Assembly: GCA_036346225.1 (NCBI GenBank)
Contig: JARFIW010001490.1
Span: 1-64,000 of the forward strand
DNA from: Platerodrilus igneus
Lineage: Eukaryota > Arthropoda > Insecta > Coleoptera > Lycidae
Direction: 5' to 3'
Length of the DNA: 64,000 bases
In this document: positions 56,350-64,000 of the stretch, piece after piece
How the letters are laid out: each line of letters starts with the position of its first letter
Numbering within the stretch: the first letter of the stretch is position 1
The notes under the pieces: model-generated
The model's input: only the letters and a program-made list of their open reading frames with translations
Databases searched by the model: none
Told to the model about the DNA's origin: nothing
Program-made: the position numbers and the translations under genes

Positions 56350-56885
56350 CAGAAGTTATTAAGGTTTCCCGCGTTTCTTACTATCGCGCAATTGTTTAAT
56401 ATAACGTATAATTGCGCGGCAAATTACGCGCCATTTGTATCAAATACCAAACACCTTTAAAAGTGATACAAAGCTCAAAGTTTAAGCACAATAGAAATAA
56501 AACGGTTACTCACTTGTATCTTTTAACATCTCAGGCTCCTTGTTGTTTTTGTGTGGGTAGGCTACGTCATTGTCGACACCAAATTTTATCCGTCTATCCT
56601 CTTTTTCCTTCGTAGCGGAATGATAGGAACAACCAGGTACGAAGAACGATAGAAGGTAAGGTACATGAACCTACATCCTAAAAAGAGAAAAGACACCACA
56701 GCCTCGGTAGATGTTCGTGGCTTGAAAACTCGTAGCTTAATGCCGTCCTTTCACACCGCGCGCTCTTGAGCCATTCACTCCGCGCAGACGCGACTTGGGG
56801 ACGACGGAAATTGACAAGTTCATTTAAAAGTACTCGCGGGAATTGATTTACACATTATAACAATGTACATTGCCAAATTTGGCAT
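56350..56885. mobile_element. ~530-bp insertion within the BEL pol
   Basis: The protease frame runs down to about 56890 (SGPTTTVLSHIVQCN is readable) and the RT frame resumes at about 56340 (RLWEVESYP). The intervening sequence is noncoding, locally GC-rich near 56700-56800, and contains tgtcgacaccaaattttatc, which resembles a retroelement LTR/primer-site junction. Exact ends and target duplication could not be fixed. It may be an LTR or a nonautonomous element. Confidence 0.45.
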
Positions 56886-56899
56886 GTATCAGTGTCGAC

Positions 56900-57625
56900 G
56901 AGAGAAATGATATTGCACTGAACAATGTGCGATAAAACAGTAGTTGTAGGGCCTGAAACAACCTAACCGAAACGAATCTTCTGTACAACTGGAAGATTAG
57001 CCCCCAGATGAATTTGTCCTGTACAGAGAAGTTTCCAAAATGAAGATGAACCTAACAAAATATCAATGGAGCTAGGCTTGTCATACGAGTTGTTAGATAG
57101 TTCGATATTATCTAGAATTTTGATACTATTACGTTTGACAAAGGAAACCTGGTTGATACCTGTAATCTCATCAAGTACTAAACAAGAAATATTCATAGTG
57201 AAGTTAATATGGACCGCCTTAAGCTTGTCGTCATACCTTCAATGTATATGTGAAGCGGCTTGCCTTAAGCCAGAAACTGTGATATCAACATCACGAGTTG
57301 GAAGATTTAATTTCTTACAAAGAGCTGACCGTATGAAGTTCGATTGTGAACCGGAATCTAAGAGGATTCTGACTAAATGGGTATTGCCATCACTGGAAGT
57401 TACCTTAGCTAACGCAGTGGGCAACAAAACTTGAAAATTGTTTGAACAAAAAGCGGAAATTGTTCTGTTTGAAGTTACAGGCGTGGTTGTAGTTGTTGTT
57501 TGTTGAGAAGGAGTTTCAGATTTGAGTTGAGGCTTATCCTCATTCAAAAGCGTATTATGTTTAGCCTTGAAATTCTTGCATGTATACTTGGAAGTGCAAT
57601 TATTGATGTAGTGGCCTTTTGACAA
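56900..57625 (-). pseudogene. BEL/Pao protease, fragmented
   Basis: 57239-57625 starts with a zinc-knuckle-like MSKGHYINNCTSKYTC (end of gag) and, after a Thr/Gln-rich linker, has the aspartic protease site RILLDSGSQSNFIRSALC. The piece 56963-57196 continues with SSIDILLGSSSFWKLLCTG and HLGANLPVVQ. A stop lies between them near 57200-57240. It is followed, out of frame with one stop, by SGPTTTVLSHIVQC. The processing enzyme is not functional as read. Confidence 0.75.
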
Positions 57626-58712
57626 ACAATTTAAACAAACTTGAAGTGACTTCGCCTTTGAAAATCTGCTTTTTCGAGATAATTTGATAAATTATTGCAT
57701 CTGTACAATGCATAATCACCCTTGCAGCTGACACAAGTTGAAGTGATTGAAACAAAGGACTTGGAACGTGCCTGTGATGGCTTTTCAAATACAGTTTTGT
57801 TTTTCTTTGCTTCTAGCGTTTCTAGAAGATTGGCGTTATTTTTGAGAAACTCTTTGAATTCTGTAATTTTAGGTCGCTCCGAATTAGAAGCCTTCCTGGA
57901 AACTTCCCAATCACGAAATGTGTGCGAATCTAACTGTTTTGATAAAACTAAAATAATCATGAACTTTACGAAATTTTGGTCCGAGGCCAATGACTTAAGA
58001 GCTGTGAAATGTTTAAAAAGAATATGATTAAATTGCCGTAACTTTCATGCACACTCTTTGGAGAGTGCCTCAAAACCAAAGATGGCCTTGAAATGATTAT
58101 GTACTAACATACGAGGGTCATTGAAACGATCGCAAATTCTCTTCCAGCCTAGCTTGTAGCTTTCTGGGCAAACACTCACGATTTGACAATCTGGCTTGCA
58201 GACCACTCAAACTTGCCTTGAGGTAATGTAGCCGCTGTATGTCGGTCAAAGTAGAATTCTCGTGAACAAGACTTTTGAAAATTTTGTAATATTCCAACCA
58301 TTCGGAACTATGACAGCCAGAAGTTTAGCAGAGAAATAATAGGTAAAGGAATTGATGATCCTGAATTGTTAGAACCTGATTTAACACTACCTTGTGGAGA
58401 AACAGAACGATGACTTGCACCAACCTCAGAATGCTGTAATATATTCTCAGCACTTGAGATTGCATCGTATTATGCTGATACAAATGTTTCAACACAATCC
58501 GCATCGGAATAGGACTCCAAGATCTTGAAATCAATATCATAAAATTCAGATAGAAGTGGCATTGCATCATTTAATCTTTGATGCAATTCTACAATTTGTT
58601 TTAAAGTAAGAGCTTAATTTGAGCTCTGTCTTGCTCCAAACAAGTCAATATACTTTGAAAACCTTGTGAGCTTAGGTTCAATGTAGCCCCTGGTTCTTGT
58701 AAATGTCTCCAT
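57625..58712 (-). pseudogene. BEL/Pao gag, fragmented
   Basis: An ATG at 58710-58712 opens METFTRTRGYIEPKLTRFSK, the usual start of BEL gag proteins. The frame is then broken by several stops and shifts (58325-58570 is open in another frame). The 3' part 57631-57990 carries FRDWEVSRKASN, ITEFKEFLKNNANLLETLE and a cysteine cluster CVSCKGDYALYRC, the gag nucleocapsid region of this superfamily. Confidence 0.7.
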
Positions 58713-58877
58713 CTGAGTGTAATGGTTATTAGAAAAGAGGGGAAACAAATAAGAAAAATATTGACACTAAGCCACTGGTGGTACCCTTGAACTATTTTAC
58801 GTCCATGGTAAACGTAATTTGGAATGTGAGGTAAACCTGTATTTTGTTGAAATAACCAATACTGAATTTTAAATGTG

Positions 58878-58880
<3 letters not shown>

Positions 58881-58931
<51 letters not shown>
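58881..58931. repeat. (TA)n microsatellite
   Basis: About 25 TA units with one tg interruption, at the junction between the BEL element and unit E2. Confidence 0.95.
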
Positions 58932-61059
58932 GAATTCTGTGTATCCCTGTATTAGATTCGAGCCTCACGAATTGGGCGTCAAGAATGCTGTGAAACCACC
59001 AAAAAGCTATTCATTACCTTAACTGTGTTGGTCCATTGACTTTCTTTCGTTAATCGCCTCGGCTGCTCCTCTAGATAACTTTCATCCTCATACATAAAAA
59101 AAACAAACACATTCCTACCACAAACATCAACGTTAACTCTATTTACATCAATATTCACAATACATTAAAATTTCAAAATTAAAATTCAGCATAAATCAGA
59201 ATATCAGAAAATTTCAAAATTAAATTCATTATCATTTTAATGTGCATCCAGAATTAAAGTCCTTGTAGGATGCCTACTAATTACTATAACAATATACGCA
59301 GACCAGAGTCTGAGTACAAAGGGAGCATCTACCACCCCTTTACGTTAATTAACCAGGTTCGTCTAATTGAGCTCAAAGACATACCCATATTTTCATCATA
59401 ATCCAGAACATCAATACTAAGTACCCCTTTCTACTTAAACAAGCAAATTTCACCTTAAAATTAAAATATTATTGTTAGTACAATTTCACTACTGTCCATT
59501 TTAAGTAAATCAATTATAAAGTTATTCAACACACACCAAAATATCAAAGTTCGAACAAAATAGTATAATTTACCTGAAGGTTACTGCACTCGTAGCTTCA
59601 ATGTACATCGTCCCTTTGTTAATTACACCAGTCCAACTGGGTTATATTTACGGCTTCTGATTCTCAACGCTTTTAAAATTTTCTCCATCACCATTTATTT
59701 AAAGTTGTTTCTGGGCTTTTCCGGAACTCATCTGTGTATATCTGAACCTTGTTTTGTGGATCCAGACACGTTTATGCACCATTTAATTATTAATACCCCG
59801 AAAAATAACAAAGAAATTCATACTTCTTTCACCAATATACGCCAAAACTGCCTACTTTTGTGTATTCATTTGTCGTTGTAAATTTTACTAATTGGTACAG
59901 TGATACTAACTTTATTACCTTGTATCTTTTTTCTAAGTGCACTAACGTACATTCATTGTAGCACGTAAAGAACAAACAGTTTTTATCACAAAAATATTCG
60001 AGCAAACTGTTTAAATTATTTAATCAAAACCGGAAAACTAAAAAGCACTGTTTAACGCATTGAATCAAGTCGAAGATCTAAGAGAGCTTGTTCATATTCC
60101 CTGGGTATATATAGAGGTTAGCCAGTCTGTCGGTCGAATCTCCAAAACGGACAATTCTAAAGAATTTCGCCTGCTATGTTCCCATTCTGCAGCCCGGCAT
60201 GCGATTTTTACGAATTTTGCACTCGCCCCAGTTAAATCTCAGAAATTTCGACACGGCACGCAACGTCTGGAAATAACTAATTGAATTTTATACAGAAATG
60301 TTATTTTTACCTCTCAAATTTTGCCTTTTACTTTCAACCAATCGCAACCCTATGACGTTGCTCTACTCACGCCTTTTACTATATGTGCTTCGGTCTTGCG
60401 CATATTATCTGTCTATCTACCCTGTTCTTATTAGTGCAAACTGATATTCCTTATTATCGATTATTTCAGTTCATGTGGACTATCTGGGTTAAATAACCCC
60501 GTATCGCGCCTTCCCATGACTATTAAGCTACGGTTTCTCCAAGATTCTTTGTAACCATTAATTATCTGCCAAATTTACGCAGAATGAGCTTTTTAAAAAT
60601 ACGCAGGTGTTTAAACATAATAACACTTCTACGATTTGCATTTTATTGGGTTTTTCAAGTTTTTATAGATATTATCTGTTACTGATGGTTCAATTAACTT
60701 CAATTAAAATTAATACCCTTTAATTTTTAGTGAATCCTAATTAAATATTCAATTATTATCAGTACATTTTGTTTAATACTGGTTACTTAAAATAGAGTTA
60801 ATTAATATAGATTTTACACGTAATTTCTCTTTGTTTCTTTACTAGGAATAATTAAATTACATGTGGAGCTTTTTAATACTGCTTCCTTTTTTTTATAGTA
60901 AGCGTCTTGTACATAATTTATCTCCCTTATTTTTAATGAAACGATTGACTTTTTATGCTTCACGGTTTTAATAAAGCGTACCTCTTCCCAAAGCTTCTAC
61001 ACGGTGATTAAAATTATTTGATGTGATTATTTAATTTTCTACCCTGGTCTAAATATGAG

Positions 61060-61060
<1 letters not shown>
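58932..61060 (-). mobile_element. (TA)n-bounded LTR-plus-primer-site unit E2
   Basis: A 2.1-kb unit in the same orientation as E1. The left end has tcgagcctcacgaattgggc then gtcaag (58958-58984). On the minus strand that is a primer-binding site complementary to tRNA-Lys, extending beyond the acceptor stem into the T-arm. The rest shares landmarks with E1 and E3: tacgcaggtgtttaa, aacacttctacgatttg, and a TATATATA box near 60105 followed on the minus strand by AGCTCTCTTAGATC. No conserved ORF exists; 60060-60284 overlaps the promoter-like area. Confidence 0.6.

Positions 61061-61099
<39 letters not shown>
61061..61099. repeat. (TA)n microsatellite between units E2 and E3
   Basis: About 19 TA units, shared as a common boundary by two units that point in opposite directions. 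Confidence 0.95.
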
Positions 61100-61106
<7 letters not shown>

Positions 61107-63139
61107 GTTTAAAAGATCAAAAATAAATATAAACAAAGCAATTTCAAAACACCCTGTATAAAGAAACAATCAGAAATTACGTGCGAAAATTATATTAGTT
61201 AATTCATTTTTAAGTATCTGGTATTAACGAAATTTTATGAATAATTAATGAAATTTAAGTAGGTTTGCAAAGAAATTAAATGGTAGAAGCCAATGCCATT
61301 AATTTATGATTTAATTTGAATTTAATTGAACGATTATAAGTTAAAAACCCGGTAATACCAAAGATGAGACGCGTTGATAACGAACAAATATATCAGGAGA
61401 GTTGAAATACATGGAAAATCCAAATCGTAGAAGTGTTATTTAAAATGTTACGAGTGAACACCTGCGTATTTTTCTAAAGGTCAAGTTCTGCCTAAATTGT
61501 GTAGATAACAAATAGTTACAGAGAACGTCGGATAAACCGTCGCTTATATTCACGGGAAATGCTAATGAGGGGTTATTTAATGCACGTAAAGAGTCCACGT
61601 GTGTAAACAGTGAACAAACAAGGATATCAATTTTTCAACCACTCAAGCAAGGTTAGACTGAGACGTAGAAAACGTATAAGCATGAGACCACAACAATAGA
61701 GGAGAGATTTGAGAAACGTCATTAAGTCTACGATTGGTCGATATGTTAGTTTGACTTGATATAGACCCGAGGATAGTATAGCGGGATATTCTTAAAATTT
61801 TATAACGAGGTATTGAAATTCGCAGATTTGAAATTGGGGTTGAGTGCAAAATTGTGAGAATGTGTTGTTGTGAGCGGGATTTCGGATAACTGGGGGCCTG
61901 GAGAGGTTACAGTCGAAAGACATAAATACTCTAGAGAACTAGGACTCGCTCTCTTGTCTTTTAACTTCGTGCATTATTATTTTGATCATCCCGAAGGCAC
62001 GTATTAAAGTTAAACATGAGTTGTAAGTATTAACAAATAATTTAAAGTGTATTGCTTAGTGGTAGCCTCTAAATTAATTAAAAACGCGGTTAGTGTGCCG
62101 AAATTACTTATTTTAATTTGAGGTAGCACCCATACTTTTATCAACTCGTGTCGGGACATTAAATAACGTAGATTACTGTGAAATAAATTTTGGAATTTGG
62201 TTACACCGAGAAGGACGCGTTGGCGGATCAATTGAAATGGAAGTCGTCTAGTAATTGAGAGAATCGACCTGCAGACCAGATAGAAATTTACATGGCATCA
62301 TCTACAGAGCGAAGATCTTCTAGAAATTCCAGGTAACGATTTAAATTTGTGATTCCTATAAACTGTAAATATTGGGGTGGCGTATGAGAGTGTTTTTCAA
62401 GGTAGTGTGAATTATTCACGTATTGAACTGAATATATGTAAATAACTTTATTACAGTATTCAACTAGAAATTGAAGGTGTCGAGAAAGCTTTTAAACGTT
62501 CCCTCAGAACGTGAAATTTTGTGAAGAGTACATGGCTTTGTTTTTTTTTTGTTTTGTTTTAGAGTATGCAAAGTAGAAGGGCATACATTAATTGGGTTAT
62601 TATGAGCTCACCATATCCCACAGTTTACTTAGAGTATTAAAATAAATAAATAAATTATAATGAAGGAATTTTAGAGAAGGTATTATTCAAGGTCCATTTA
62701 TGTGTTTGATGATATTAAAATTAAATACAGGACATTACAGAATAAAATTTACTGAAGTGTAGTGTGAACAATAAAATAATAATGAAGTGCATTTGTAAAT
62801 AGGAATAAATAAAAGATTGTATGTTTGTTGTATTTTGAGGTTTTATTGGGAGTGTGCGTGAATGATAGGATTTATGAATGAATATAGCTATCCAAAAGGA
62901 GGTCCTAATGAGCTAGCCGGAAGCAGTTAAAGAAGATCATTCAACCGAAGAAGAGAGAAAAACGGGTAAGCAATATATTTTTTTTGGTTTATTTAAATTT
63001 TTGGAAATTTTTCTATTTTCGAATTTGAAAATTTTATATTATTTTCGAAAATATTTATGGTTGGTAATGATTTACCCTAGTTCCGCGGCATAATTATGAC
63101 GCCCAAAAAGTGAAGCTCGATTCTTATAAGGATACACAG

Positions 63140-63141
<2 letters not shown>
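61100..63141 (+). mobile_element. (TA)n-bounded LTR-plus-primer-site unit E3 (inverted)
   Basis: Reverse-orientation relative of E1 and E2. Read on the plus strand it begins tatagtggtttaaaag. It has a promoter-like CATAAATAC at about 61920 followed by ACTCGCTCTCTTGTC, several aataaa-type signals at 62640-62815, and near the end ggctagc with neighbouring text matching E1. It closes with the primer site TGACGCCCAAAAAGTGAAGC (63098-63117) continuing tcgattc, then ggatacacag and (TA)n. No internal retroelement genes follow the primer site. Confidence 0.6.

Positions 63142-63179
<38 letters not shown>
63142..63179. repeat. (TA)n microsatellite
   Basis: About 19 TA units, at the boundary between E3 and the next, probably related unit. 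Confidence 0.95.
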
Positions 63180-63181
<2 letters not shown>

Positions 63182-64000
63182 CTATGCTCCCTAAATTATT
63201 CGCACCCCATCATTTGGTCGACATATAAATATTGCTATGTATTAACTGATTTATCAATCTCGGACGTTGGGCTGTCATATAAATATTGCTATGAACTCCC
63301 TCCAGGAACTTAACTAGATTTTATCTTGAACCGACCTTGTCGACCAATAACAAAACTTGATATGTTACCGCCTTACTTGTTATCAATGGCGTACTCAACT
63401 TATAGCTTCTCCTTTATTGTGTAGATTATCAAATCACTCCATTAACTTTATCTTATGCATCTTAGCATTTATTTAGAATTATCAAATGAAGTTAATTCGA
63501 TTCTATATAATGAAACAAATATTATGTACAGTTTTGTAAATTATTTAAAATACACTTTTCAATTAATTAATGTTGTAAATCTTATTTATCAAAAATCATA
63601 CACTTTTTAATCAAATCTAAAGTTACCAAAAAAAAACCTATTGTTTTTATAAAAAGAAGTGTGGAACGTTCAAAACCTCTTGTCATATAACGCACTTTAT
63701 ACGTATGCAAATCCTCTGTTTTGTTGACTTCGTCACATTCATTTATATTAAGCAAATTCAATATTCAAATAAAAAAATAGAAAAATAATTTCTTGTAACT
63801 AAAAATCTAACCTGGTCTATTTTCTTCGCTATTTCCTTCTCGCAATTGACGCATCCATCATCAGCTAATATTTTCATTCATTCTACCATCCATTTGGATA
63901 AAAATTATTTTTCCCCAATTCATAATTATTACATGCCCATTTGAAATATTGTCTATCCACACGCTTGAACCATTGCATTTAAATTATTGCCATCACCCTC
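63180..64000 (-). mobile_element. Probable fourth (TA)n-bounded unit E4, cut by window end
   Basis: Directly after the (TA)n tract, two spaced sequences resemble the tRNA-Lys 3' end seen in E1 (caccccatcatttggtcgac near 63202; cggacgttgggctgtcat near 63261). Each is followed by ataaatattgctatg. By analogy this is a minus-orientation unit with a duplicated primer site. The remaining 700 bp are AT-rich without genes and continue past the window. Confidence 0.35.

Larger units (their letters stand above)
52825..58712 (-). mobile_element. BEL/Pao LTR retrotransposon, internal region, inactivated
   Basis: Minus-strand pieces appear in BEL order: gag (58712 to ~57600), protease (~57625-56900), RT (~56340-55200), RNase H (~55150-54529), integrase (~54400-53168), purine tract. 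All are interrupted by stops or shifts. A ~530-bp insertion separates protease from RT, and an AATT-rich microsatellite sits at 54776-54818 in the RNase H region. The 5' end runs into the (TA)n tract at 58881. Confidence 0.8.

Noticed and set aside
1..64000. CRISPR arrays, bacterial operons, rRNA or functional tRNA genes
   Set aside because: No regularly spaced short repeats with unique spacers, no ribosome-binding-site-led gene strings and no convincing rRNA or tRNA folds were seen; the content is eukaryotic transposon DNA.

Overview
The window is AT-rich eukaryotic DNA packed with transposable elements. The families present (Ty3/gypsy with an errantivirus-like relative, BEL/Pao, RTE-like LINE fragments, a Tc1/mariner-type element carrying an insect-style DUF4817-like helix-turn-helix) point to an arthropod, most likely an insect. 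No intact host gene could be recognised. The only candidate host coding sequence is a weak two-exon reading near 51.4-52.0 kb.

Layout. 1-5.7 kb: diverged repeats, a LINE tail fragment, and a 977-bp mariner-like element (3327-4303) with ~215-bp inverted termini around a lone helix-turn-helix ORF. 5.76-11.43 kb: a very large inverted repeat, two ~2.8-kb arms around a ~120-bp loop. Each arm carries the same set of small unrecognised genes, and this is the most unusual structure in the window. 11.4-14.1 kb: a duplicate of the 2.8-3.3 kb sequence, an unassigned stretch, and a LINE endonuclease fragment. 14.2-16.8 kb: a strongly decayed gypsy gag-pol on the minus strand.

17.3-40.1 kb: two collinear copies and one partial copy of a long unidentified repeat (blocks P-X-W-Y-Z). 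They are interrupted by a 1.6-kb unknown insert and by a nearly intact, recently inserted Ty3/gypsy retrotransposon (27079-35927, minus strand). That element has 1758-bp LTRs of equal length, an ATTG target duplication, and gag and pol in the same frame separated by one UAG. The integrase lies in the -1 frame after a break. Its leader contains about four 39-bp tandem copies of a tRNA-Lys-like primer-binding sequence.

40.2-46.4 kb: an errantivirus-like element reduced to the RNase H end, integrase and an env-like 3' end, with its 3' LTR split by a 2.3-kb nested unit at a (TA)n tract. 46.5-47.7 kb: a LINE fragment. 52.8-58.7 kb: a broken BEL/Pao element on the minus strand (gag, protease, RT, RNase H, integrase) with an internal ~530-bp insertion. 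58.9-64.0 kb: two (probably three) further copies of the 2-kb nested unit in alternating orientation. Each looks like an LTR joined to a tRNA-Lys-type primer-binding site and is bounded by (TA)n.

The region therefore reads as nested transposon accumulation. All assignments come from reading translations and comparing repeats by eye; no database search or alignment was run.
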